From the NCBI GenBank assembly GCA_937916415.1, contig CALGGH010000065.1:1-5517 (forward strand): a DNA stretch of 5,517 bases, read 5' to 3'. Both the position numbers and the translations under genes were made by a program. Below, piece by piece: positions 1-5,394 of this stretch (position 1 is the stretch's first letter; the number at the start of each line of letters is the position of its first letter). The notes beneath the pieces are model-generated. The model saw nothing but the letters and a program-made list of their open reading frames with translations, ran no database searches and had not been told where the DNA came from. Source of the DNA: an uncultured Lachnospiraceae bacterium (GTDB lineage Bacteria > Bacillota > Clostridia > Lachnospirales > Lachnospiraceae).

Positions 1-86
1 TGACGCAGCTGTCGGGAAAGCAGACAAGCAAGATGATCAGATTAATTATTGACAGCTCCTTAGCCTTTCTGAAGGAGGAAAAAGCT
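1..86 (+). other. Region upstream of trpD; possible 3' end of a preceding gene
   Basis: These bases lead into trpD. One frame (2-52) reads DAAVGKADKQDDQINY and stops at TGA 50-52, 34 nt before the trpD start; it could be the tail of an upstream gene such as trpG or trpE, but I recognise no family motif in it. The trpD frame itself is also open back to position 3, so an in-frame extension is formally possible, although that stretch resembles neither TrpG nor TrpD. Bases 36-65 are more AT-rich than the genes. The TTGACA at 49-54 has no matching -10 at normal spacing, so I do not call a promoter. Confidence 0.3.
72..78 (+). promoter_or_regulatory. Shine-Dalgarno sequence of trpD
   Basis: AAGGAGG is a full match to the anti-SD core and lies 8 nt before ATG 87. 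It decides the trpD start: the in-frame ATG at 33 has no comparable site upstream and would add 18 residues not expected in the family. Confidence 0.85.
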
Positions 87-1118
87 ATGATCAAGGAAGC
101 AATCGTCAAGATCGTGAACAAGGAAGACCTGACTTTTGATGAGGCCTACGCCGTCATGAATGAGATCATGAGCGGAGAAACGAGCCCTACGCAAAATGCT
201 GCGTTTCTGGCTTCACTGTCCACCAAAAGTGCCAGGGCGGAGACCACCGATGAGATAGCCGGGTGTGCCGCCGCCATGAGGGCACATGCGACCAAGGTGG
301 AAACGGACATGGAACTGTTTGAGATCGTCGGAACGGGCGGTGACAATGCCCACAGTTTCAACATCTCGACGACGTCAGCGCTGGTGGCCGCAGCGGGCGG
401 CATGAAGGTCGCAAAGCACGGCAATAGGGCCGCATCCTCTCAGTGCGGCACGGCGGACTGCCTGGAAGCCCTGGGCGTTAACATCCAGCAGAGTCCTGCC
501 AGGTGCATTGAACTGCTTAATGAGGTCGGAATGTGCTTCTTCTTTGCCCAGAAGTATCACGCTTCGATGAAATACGTCGGATCCATCCGCAGGGAGCTGG
601 GATTCCGCACCGTTTTCAACATCCTCGGTCCTCTGACCAATCCGGGCATGCCTTCCATGCAGCTGCTTGGAGTATATGATGATTATCTGGTGGAACCGCT
701 GGCGCAGGTCCTGGTCAGCCTGGGCATCAAGCGAGGCATGGTGGCATACGGCATGGACAAGCTGGATGAAATATCAATGAGTTCCCCCACTAAGATCTGC
801 GAGATCCGTGACGGATGGTTCAAGTCATTCGTCATCACTCCGGAGGAATTTGGATTTAAGCGCTGCACGAAGGACGAGCTGAAGGGCGGAACTCCCGAGG
901 AGAATGCCGCGATAACGATAGACATCCTCAAAGGCAAGGGCGGACCCAAGAGGGATGCCGTGCTGATGAATGCCGGAGCATCGCTCTACATCGGTGGTAA
1001 GGCTGACAGCATGAAGGACGGCATCGTACTGGCGGCTGAGCTGATCGATTCCGGCAGGGCATATGAGACGCTGAAGAAGCTGATAGAGGTCAGCAACCGC
1101 CCGGAGGCAGAGGCATGA
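87..1118 (+). CDS. trpD: Anthranilate phosphoribosyltransferase TrpD
   Basis: TrpD transfers the phosphoribosyl group of PRPP to anthranilate, giving N-(5-phosphoribosyl)anthranilate, the second committed step of tryptophan synthesis in the cytosol. The 343-residue product has the usual family length and fold order: a helical N-terminal domain (about 1-70), then the PRPP/anthranilate core. Visible motifs are GTGGD (82-86), NIST (92-95), KHGNR (110-114), a QCGTADCLEALG segment (119-130), RREL (168-171, carrying the anthranilate-site Arg), GPLTNP (181-186) and the Mg-binding Asp-Glu pair at 227-228. The start at 87 is chosen over ATG 33 because of the SD at 72-78 and because MIKEAIVKIV is a typical TrpD N-terminus. 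It is not fused to TrpG, unlike the enterobacterial protein. The stop overlaps the trpC start by 4 nt (ATGA), implying coupled translation. Identification is very secure; the exact start is nearly so. Confidence 0.97.
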   Translation: MIKEAIVKIVNKEDLTFDEAYAVMNEIMSGETSPTQNAAFLASLSTKSARAETTDEIAGCAAAMRAHATKVETDMELFEIVGTGGDNAHSFNISTTSALVAAAGGMKVAKHGNRAASSQCGTADCLEALGVNIQQSPARCIELLNEVGMCFFFAQKYHASMKYVGSIRRELGFRTVFNILGPLTNPGMPSMQLLGVYDDYLVEPLAQVLVSLGIKRGMVAYGMDKLDEISMSSPTKICEIRDGWFKSFVITPEEFGFKRCTKDELKGGTPEENAAITIDILKGKGGPKRDAVLMNAGASLYIGGKADSMKDGIVLAAELIDSGRAYETLKKLIEVSNRPEAEA

Positions 1119-1897
1119 CGATACTGGACCGTCTGGCAGAGCATGCACGGGAGAGAGTGGCGGCCGCCAAGGAGAAAACCCCGCCGGAGGAGATGAGGCA
1201 GCGTGCGCTTGGCATGCCGGCGGGAGACTTTTCTTTTGAAAAGGCACTGCAAAAACCCGACATCTCATTTATATGCGAATGCAAAAAGGCATCTCCTTCT
1301 AAGGGCCTGATCGCTCCGGACTTTCCATACCTGCAGATCGCCGGGGAATATGAGGCGGCAGGCGCAGACTGCATTTCCGTGCTGACGGAGCCCAAATGGT
1401 TCATGGGAAGTGACGAGTATCTCAGGGAGATCGCCAAGAGCGTGTCAATACCGTGCCTGCGTAAGGATTTTACGGTGGACGAATACATGATATGCGAAGC
1501 TAAGGTGCTCGGCGCGTCGGCAGTGCTGCTCATCTGCTCAATACTAACTGCGGATGAAATAGGCAGATGCCTGCGGACATGCGATGAATTGGGGCTTTCG
1601 GCATTGGTGGAAGCTCATGACGAGACGGAAGTCCGGACGGCCGTCAGTGCCGGTGCACGGATCATAGGAGTGAATAACCGTAATCTCAGGGACTTTAGCG
1701 TAGATACGGACAACAGCCGCAGGCTTAGGGAATTGGTTCCGGATGACGTGCTGTTCGTGTCTGAAAGCGGGGTACGAAGCGCGGGAGACGTGGCGCTGCT
1801 GCGTGAAATTGGCGCGGATGCCGTGCTGATCGGTGAAACGCTGATGAGGGCGCCTGACAAAAAGGTCAGGCTGTCGGAGCTGAGGGGCAATGCATGA
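1115..1897 (+). CDS. trpC: Indole-3-glycerol phosphate synthase TrpC
   Basis: TrpC closes the indole ring by decarboxylation and dehydration of carboxyphenylamino-deoxyribulose phosphate (CdRP), yielding indole-3-glycerol phosphate. The 260-residue product is a single-domain TIM barrel of standard length; it is not fused to TrpF as in E. coli. The family signature ECKKASPSKG is at 55-64. Catalytic and binding positions known from the family are present: Glu55, Lys57, Lys117 (LRKDF), Glu166 (LVEAH), Asn187 (GVNNRNL), and Glu217-Ser218 in SESG. The phosphate-binding end is GADAVLIGE (233-241). The start ATG 1115 lies inside the trpD stop (ATGA overlap), with GGAGG at 1103-1107, 7 nt upstream. 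The 3' end overlaps trpF by 4 nt. The residues match the family throughout, with no sign of damage. Confidence 0.98.
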   Translation: MTILDRLAEHARERVAAAKEKTPPEEMRQRALGMPAGDFSFEKALQKPDISFICECKKASPSKGLIAPDFPYLQIAGEYEAAGADCISVLTEPKWFMGSDEYLREIAKSVSIPCLRKDFTVDEYMICEAKVLGASAVLLICSILTADEIGRCLRTCDELGLSALVEAHDETEVRTAVSAGARIIGVNNRNLRDFSVDTDNSRRLRELVPDDVLFVSESGVRSAGDVALLREIGADAVLIGETLMRAPDKKVRLSELRGNA

Positions 1898-2511
1898 GCA
1901 GGATAAAACTCTGCGGCCTGTCACGAACCCGTGACGTCGAGGCTGCTAACGAACTGGAACCGGATTACGTTGGATTTGTTTTTGCACCGAAAAGCAAAAG
2001 ATGCGTTACGCCGGATGAGGCAAGGATGCTTAGGAGCATGCTCGTGCCCGGGATCACGACGGTAGGAGTATTCGTTAACGAAAAGCCTGAACAGGTGGCA
2101 GTACTGCTGAATGCGGGCATCATAGACGTGGCACAGCTTCACGGAGACGAAGACGGAATCTACGTCAGGCAGTTGAGGGAACTTACGGACAAGCCGCTGA
2201 TACAGGCATTCCGCATCATATCGGACCGGGATGCTGACAGTGCAAATGAAAGTACCGCAGATTACGTGTTGCTTGACTCCGGTGCAGGCACCGGCACCAC
2301 ATTTGACTGGAGGCTGGCGGCACGCGTCGAAAGACCGTATTTCCTGGCCGGAGGACTGAATCCCGGCAACGTGGCGGAGGCGATTAGACGGCTTGATCCA
2401 TATGCCGTGGACGTCAGTTCGGGCATAGAGACAGACGGAGTGAAGGACGTCACCAAAATGGCGGCATTTGTAGCCGCCGTCAGATCAGAAAGGAATGAAG
2501 ACCATGACTAA
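1894..2511 (+). CDS. trpF: Phosphoribosylanthranilate isomerase TrpF
   Basis: TrpF carries out the Amadori rearrangement of phosphoribosylanthranilate to the CdRP substrate of TrpC. The 205-residue product is a small TIM barrel of normal length. The N-terminal KLCGLSR contains the general base Cys7, and the general acid Asp128 lies in YVLLDSGAGTG (124-134); these correspond to Cys7 and Asp126 of the well-studied Thermotoga enzyme. Other family landmarks are GVFVNE (58-63), QLHGDE (81-86), the phosphate-site glycines in LAGGLNP (151-157) and DVSSGIE (173-179). ATG 1894 overlaps the trpC stop by 4 nt and has an AGGGG ribosome site 6 nt before it. The C-terminus overlaps the preferred trpB start by 8 nt. 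The charged tail after residue 198 is not conserved in the family as I know it and probably just carries the trpB ribosome site. Confidence 0.97.
   Translation: MSRIKLCGLSRTRDVEAANELEPDYVGFVFAPKSKRCVTPDEARMLRSMLVPGITTVGVFVNEKPEQVAVLLNAGIIDVAQLHGDEDGIYVRQLRELTDKPLIQAFRIISDRDADSANESTADYVLLDSGAGTGTTFDWRLAARVERPYFLAGGLNPGNVAEAIRRLDPYAVDVSSGIETDGVKDVTKMAAFVAAVRSERNEDHD
2489..2494 (+). promoter_or_regulatory. Shine-Dalgarno sequence deciding the trpB start
   Basis: AAAGGA lies 9 nt before ATG 2504 but directly abuts the in-frame ATG at 2495. Zero spacing is unworkable for initiation, so this site favours the start at 2504, embedded in the last codons of trpF. Confidence 0.65.
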
Positions 2512-3694
2512 TCCCAAAGGACGATTCGGCATACATGGCGGGCAGTACATCCCGGAGACGCTGATGAATGCCGTCATTGAACTGGAAGACGCATACAACC
2601 GACATAAGGATGATCCCGAATTTGCAGGAGAGCTTAACGAACTCCTTAATGAATATGCGGGCAGGCCGTCCCGGCTGTATTATGCACAAAAAATGACGGA
2701 CGACCTCGGCGGCGCGAAGATATATCTCAAGCGGGAGGACCTCAACCACACCGGAGCGCACAAGATAAACAACGTGCTTGGACAGGCCCTGCTGGCCAAA
2801 AAGATGGGCAAGACCCGCCTGATCGCGGAAACGGGAGCAGGACAGCACGGAGTGGCTACCGCTACCGCAGCGGCACTCATGGGCATGGAGTGCGTCGTGT
2901 TCATGGGAGAGGAGGACACCATACGCCAGGCACTCAACGTATATCGCATGCGGCTGCTGGGTGCTGACGTAATTCCGGTCAAGACAGGCACGGCGACGCT
3001 CAAGGATGCGGTTTCCGAAGCAATGCGTGAGTGGACGTCGCGCATCAGCGATACTCATTACTGTCTTGGATCAGTGATGGGTCCTCATCCATTCCCGACC
3101 ATAGTCAGGGACTTCCAGTCGGTCATTTCCAGGGAGATACGGGAGCAGGTACTGGAAAAGGAAGGCAGGCTGCCGGATGCGGTCATAGCCTGCGTGGGCG
3201 GCGGATCCAACGCCATAGGTTCCTTCCATCACTTCATAGATGATGAGGGCGTGAGGCTCATAGGCTGCGAGGCGGCAGGCCGTGGCGTAGACACATATGA
3301 AACTGCCGCTACCATAGCCACCGGCAGACTGGGCATCTTTCACGGCATGAAGTCGTATTTCTGTCAGGATGAGTACGGACAGATAGCCCCGGTTTACTCG
3401 ATATCCGCGGGACTCGATTATCCCGGAATAGGTCCCGAACATGCGCACCTGCATGACATTGGCAGGGCCGAATACGTGCCGGTCACCGATGATGAGGCCG
3501 TGAATGCCTTTGAATATCTGGCCAGGACCGAGGGGATCATCCCGGCGATAGAATCAGCGCACGCCGTAGCCCATGCCATCAAGATCGCACCGGAGTTTGG
3601 CAGGGATCAGGTGATCGTGATCACCATTTCCGGCAGGGGAGACAAGGATTGCGCGGCCATAGCCCGTTACAGGGGGGAGGACATACATGAGTAG
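2504..3694 (+). CDS. trpB: Tryptophan synthase beta chain TrpB
   Basis: TrpB is the PLP-dependent subunit that condenses indole, channelled from TrpA, with L-serine to give L-tryptophan; it works in the cytosolic alpha2-beta2 complex. Started at ATG 2504 it has 396 residues, essentially the E. coli length, and the key residues fall at E. coli numbers: Schiff-base Lys87 in HTGAHKINN, catalytic Glu109 in AETGAGQHG, the phosphate-binding GGGSNA loop from 232, and the Ser in SGRGDKD at about 376 next to the pyridine nitrogen. It is the ordinary TrpB1 type. ATG 2495 would add three residues (MKT) but sits directly on the ribosome site, so 2504 is preferred. The start overlaps the trpF stop by 8 nt and the stop (TAG 3692-3694) overlaps trpA by 8 nt. 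Near-equal production of TrpB and TrpA by coupling suits their 1:1 complex. Confidence 0.98.
   Translation: MTNPKGRFGIHGGQYIPETLMNAVIELEDAYNRHKDDPEFAGELNELLNEYAGRPSRLYYAQKMTDDLGGAKIYLKREDLNHTGAHKINNVLGQALLAKKMGKTRLIAETGAGQHGVATATAAALMGMECVVFMGEEDTIRQALNVYRMRLLGADVIPVKTGTATLKDAVSEAMREWTSRISDTHYCLGSVMGPHPFPTIVRDFQSVISREIREQVLEKEGRLPDAVIACVGGGSNAIGSFHHFIDDEGVRLIGCEAAGRGVDTYETAATIATGRLGIFHGMKSYFCQDEYGQIAPVYSISAGLDYPGIGPEHAHLHDIGRAEYVPVTDDEAVNAFEYLARTEGIIPAIESAHAVAHAIKIAPEFGRDQVIVITISGRGDKDCAAIARYRGEDIHE
3671..3680 (+). promoter_or_regulatory. Purine-rich ribosome binding site of trpA
   Basis: An unusually G-rich run, AGGGGGGAGG, ends 6 nt before ATG 3687 and lies inside the trpB 3' coding end (the RGED codons). 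It contains a GGAGG core in good register and supports the overlapping trpA start. Confidence 0.75.
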
Positions 3695-4454
3695 GATAAA
3701 GACGGCTTTTGAAAGTGGAAAAGCTTTCATCGCATTCGTGACGTGCGGTGATCCCGACCTTGAGACCACGGCTCGGATAGTTCACGCAGCCGTACGAGGA
3801 GGTGCCGACCTGATCGAACTGGGCATCCCGTTTTCTGATCCGACGGCGGAAGGGCCGGTGATCCAGGGTGCCAATCTGAGGGCACTAAAAGGCGGAGTCA
3901 CTACTGATGGGATATTTGAACTGGTTAAGGAACTTAGGCATGACTTAAGCGTGCCGATGGTGTTCATGACCTATGCGAACGTCGTGTTTTCTTATGGGGC
4001 GGAGAGGTTCATCTCTGCCTGCCGTGACATAGGGATGGACGGACTCATCCTTCCGGACCTGCCTTTTGAGGAAAAGGATGAGTTTCAGCCGCTGTGCAGG
4101 CAATATGGCATAGACCTGATATCGCTGGTGGCACCTACGTCCGAGAACCGCATAGCCATGATCGCCCGTGAGGCTGAAGGGTTTCTGTACGTGGTATCCA
4201 GTCTCGGCGTGACCGGCACCAGAAGTGAGATCAAGACGGACTTGGAGTCCATGGTCAGGATCGTCAGGGAAAACACCGACATTCCGTGCGCGATCGGATT
4301 CGGCATCTCAACCCCCGAGCAGGCGGGGAAGATGGCTGACGTCTCTGATGGAGCGATCGTGGGTTCCGCAATCGTAAAGCTGATAGAAAAGCATGGCAAG
4401 GCTGCTCCTCCCTACGTGGAAGAATTCGTCAGAACCATGAAGGGAGATTTCTGA
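3687..4454 (+). CDS. trpA: Tryptophan synthase alpha chain TrpA
   Basis: TrpA cleaves indole-3-glycerol phosphate to indole and glyceraldehyde-3-phosphate and passes indole to TrpB. The 255-residue TIM barrel is slightly shorter than E. coli TrpA (268). Landmarks are FVTCGDP (17-23), ELGIPFSDP (44-52) with catalytic Glu44 (E. coli Glu49), YANVVFSYG (96-104), LILPDLPFEE (120-129), the mobile loop-6 segment SSLGVTGTRSE (171-181) and the phosphate site GFGIS (204-208) and GSAIV (226-230). The oddity is Glu55 where E. coli has catalytic Asp60 (SDPTAEGP instead of SDPLADGP); the acid function is kept with a longer side chain. I believe similar Glu-containing TrpA sequences occur in some Firmicutes but cannot check this here. 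The protein contains no tryptophan. It starts within the trpB stop region (8-nt overlap) and is the last trp gene. No T-tailed terminator follows. Confidence 0.97.
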   Translation: MSRIKTAFESGKAFIAFVTCGDPDLETTARIVHAAVRGGADLIELGIPFSDPTAEGPVIQGANLRALKGGVTTDGIFELVKELRHDLSVPMVFMTYANVVFSYGAERFISACRDIGMDGLILPDLPFEEKDEFQPLCRQYGIDLISLVAPTSENRIAMIAREAEGFLYVVSSLGVTGTRSEIKTDLESMVRIVRENTDIPCAIGFGISTPEQAGKMADVSDGAIVGSAIVKLIEKHGKAAPPYVEEFVRTMKGDF

Positions 4455-4472
4455 GTATTTCCAAACACGCCT

Positions 4473-4508
4473 TGTCCCATCCATGGTACAATTGAGCATG
4501 GAAGGACA
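4473..4508. promoter_or_regulatory. Imperfect dyad downstream of trpA (stem-loop or operator)
   Basis: TGTCC (4473-4477) pairs with GGACA (4504-4508), and TCCATG (4480-4485) pairs with CATGGA (4497-4502). They are separated by a 2/1-nt internal loop, and an 11-nt loop caps the stem, so 11 base pairs could form. No U-run follows, so it is not a standard intrinsic terminator. It could be a 3' stabilising hairpin of the trp mRNA, an operator overlapping the -10-like element at 4484-4492, or chance. Its position just after the trpA stop makes a role plausible. Confidence 0.35.
4484..4492 (+). promoter_or_regulatory. Possible extended -10 promoter for the first lipoprotein gene
   Basis: TGGTACAAT matches the extended -10 consensus TGnTATAAT with one mismatch. 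I find no convincing -35 hexamer at 16-18 bp upstream. Transcription would begin near 4499, giving a short leader before the lipoprotein start at 4517 or 4535. Extended -10 promoters can work with a poor -35, but the call rests on one short element. Confidence 0.3.
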
Positions 4509-4534
4509 TCCAGGGTATGGGCGTAGGGAGTAAA

Positions 4535-4858
4535 ATGTGTACAAACGTCGTGACGTCAAAATCTAAGGAAACGATTCATCAACGTTTTCCTAAAGCATAT
4601 GCAATCATGGCATGCCTGCTCAGCGCATGTCTTGTTTCAGCATGCGCTTCTCACGAGGAGATAAGGGAGTCTAGGATCGAGAAATACGAGGAATTCGCGG
4701 ATTATCTCGAATTGCCCGACCGGTATTATGCGGATTACGACGATTACGATGATTATGATGAGTATGACGTCCCGCTGCGTCTGATGAAATACAAGCTGCG
4801 CCAGGAAAAAAAGGAACGCCTCAAAGAAGAAAAAGAAGAGCGGATTAAGAACCGATGA
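4535..4858 (+). CDS. Small lipoprotein with Tyr/Asp repeat and charged tail
   Basis: I do not recognise a family. From ATG 4535 the product has 107 residues. A long basic N-terminus (to about residue 23) precedes a hydrophobic segment, AIMACLLSACLVSAC, ending in a lipobox V-S-A-C, so Cys37 is the likely lipidated residue after signal peptidase II cleavage; the mature protein would be anchored outside the cell membrane. The mature part is short (71 residues) and strongly segregated: an acidic/aromatic stretch with YADYDDYDDYDEYD (65-78), then a Lys/Glu/Arg-rich, probably helical tail (about 85-107). There is no enzyme-like domain. AGGGAG at 4525-4530 is 4 nt before this start; ATG 4517 in the same frame, with AAGGA 10 nt upstream, would add six residues and cannot be excluded. 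It follows trpA by 80 nt on the same strand without an obvious terminator. The signal peptide supports a real gene; its function is unknown. Confidence 0.7.
   Translation: MCTNVVTSKSKETIHQRFPKAYAIMACLLSACLVSACASHEEIRESRIEKYEEFADYLELPDRYYADYDDYDDYDEYDVPLRLMKYKLRQEKKERLKEEKEERIKNR
4733..4768 (+). repeat. Four tandem 9-bp units inside the lipoprotein gene
   Basis: Four consecutive in-frame units of the form GAT-TAY-GAY (the last begins GAG) encode DYD DYD DYD EYD. They differ mostly at third positions. A 9-bp repeat of this kind can expand or contract by slippage without breaking the frame. Confidence 0.8.
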
Positions 4859-4869
4859 CCACGAATGAC

Positions 4870-4883
4870 CATGCAAAGGGCAT
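4870..4883. other. Small hairpin-capable inverted repeat after the first lipoprotein gene
   Basis: CATGC (4870-4874) and GCATG (4879-4883) can pair around a 4-nt loop (AAAG). No T-run follows and the stem is short, so this is at best a weak structure 12 nt after the lipoprotein stop. Confidence 0.15.
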
Positions 4884-4914
4884 GAGTGCAGGGAAGCATG
4901 GATGAAGAGATTAT

Positions 4915-4920
4915 GGGAGG
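4915..4920 (+). promoter_or_regulatory. Shine-Dalgarno sequence before the 38-codon frame
   Basis: GGGAGG lies 9 nt before ATG 4930. It is as strong as the trp sites and is the main reason for taking the short frame seriously. Confidence 0.5.
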
Positions 4921-4929
4921 TAACAAAAG

Positions 4930-5046
4930 ATGCCTTTTGATGAACAGACTGTCAGAATACATGTATTAGCAGGGACATCCAATCCATCGTCAGGTATGAT
5001 TTCGGTAGGTCGTCGTTTCTGTGTGAAAAATGATGCCAACTCCTGA
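4930..5046 (+). CDS. Possible 38-residue protein or leader peptide
   Basis: This short frame, beginning MPFDEQTVRIHVLAGTSN, has a GGGAGG ribosome site 9 nt upstream and stops at TGA 5044-5046, six bases before the next start (ATG 5053) and in the same frame. I recognise no family, membrane segment or signal peptide. The following lipoprotein gene has no visible ribosome site, so translation of this frame may deliver ribosomes to it by termination and re-initiation. Equally, it could be the remnant of a longer gene, since neighbouring frames are broken by many stops. Length alone gives no support for coding. Confidence 0.35.
   Translation: MPFDEQTVRIHVLAGTSNPSSGMISVGRRFCVKNDANS
4972..5000 (+). 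promoter_or_regulatory. Weak promoter candidate for the second lipoprotein gene
   Basis: GGGACA (4972-4977; 4 of 6 to TTGACA) and TATGAT (4995-5000; 5 of 6 to TATAAT) are separated by 17 bp. Transcription would begin near 5007, leaving about 46 nt before ATG 5053. It lies within the 38-codon frame, so a transcript from here would lack that frame's start. The -35 lacks the usual TT, so this could be chance. Confidence 0.25.
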
Positions 5047-5052
5047 TGCTCA

Positions 5053-5394
5053 ATGAATAACAATAAAATCCATTTGAAAAGAAACATACTGCTGGCAGTT
5101 ACTGCCGTGGCAGCGTGTGCCGCATTGGCGGCTTGTAGCAAGGCCAACACCGCGGGTGCGGCAGACTACGGTACGGCTGACCCTGATGCAGCTGATTCCG
5201 CGACAGCTTCTTGCGCAGCCGATTCAGACGCGGCTGACTGGACCAAGGATTATGATCCGCGAAAGGAAGCAGTCGGATACTATAGGCGCACCTCGGTCGT
5301 TAAGGACGGCGAGACCTATGAAGAGATGCTGCAGCTGCGCAACGTTGGCAGCCGGGGCTACCTGTCTGGAGGGCGGCGGATGAATAGTCTTTAG
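5053..5394 (+). CDS. Putative lipoprotein, apparently C-terminally truncated
   Basis: The 113-residue product begins with a typical lipoprotein signal: basic MNNNKIHLKR, then a hydrophobic alanine-rich segment ending L-A-A-C, so Cys28 is the likely lipidated residue and the protein would sit on the outer face of the membrane. Residues 29-65 form an Ala/Asp/Thr/Ser-rich low-complexity linker. From about 74 the text GYYRRTSVVKDGETYEEM resembles the start of a beta-rich domain common in Firmicutes lipoproteins ('G-Y-Y-x-L-T-S ... DG'), followed by GYL (102-104). In such proteins the domain usually continues for many tens of residues (E-x-G-x-G strands), but here the frame ends nine residues later, and the other two frames also hit stops at 5380-5386. 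A truncation, decayed gene or frameshift is therefore likely. There is no Shine-Dalgarno before ATG 5053 and no other in-frame start after the stop at 5044-5046. The family assignment is from memory of the pattern only. Confidence 0.6.
   Translation: MNNNKIHLKRNILLAVTAVAACAALAACSKANTAGAADYGTADPDAADSATASCAADSDAADWTKDYDPRKEAVGYYRRTSVVKDGETYEEMLQLRNVGSRGYLSGGRRMNSL

Noticed and set aside
49..77. TTGACA resembling a -35 box before trpD
   Set aside because: The bases 16-18 bp downstream are purine-rich SD sequence with no -10 match.
825..1268. Long minus-strand frames over trpD/trpC (also 1090-1533 and 2480-3058)
   Set aside because: They lie entirely opposite well-conserved trp genes, show no family motif, and are expected shadows of moderate-GC coding sequence.
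4551..4558. Palindrome TGACGTCA
   Set aside because: It lies within the lipoprotein coding region, is only 8 bp, and has no second copy or regulatory setting.
4637..4876. Minus-strand 79-codon frame with an Ile/Val-rich run
   Set aside because: The hydrophobic run is simply the complement of the GAT-TAC repeat, not a membrane segment of a real protein.
4855..4905. 16-codon frame overlapping the lipoprotein stop (ATGA)
   Set aside because: It has no proper ribosome site or recognisable content; ATGA overlaps arise easily by chance.
4898..4969. 23-codon frame MDEEIMGGNKRC...
   Set aside because: Its ribosome site would be only about 3 nt away, and it overlaps the better supported 38-codon frame in another phase.
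5044..5055. Readthrough of TGA joining the 38-codon frame to the second lipoprotein
   Set aside because: It would bury the signal peptide inside a longer protein, and no recoding signal is visible.
4911..5150. 79-codon frame on the minus strand over the intergenic region and second signal peptide
   Set aside because: It is antisense to the alanine-rich signal peptide, its own alanine-rich part is a reflection of that, and the plus-strand lipobox is a much better coding signal.
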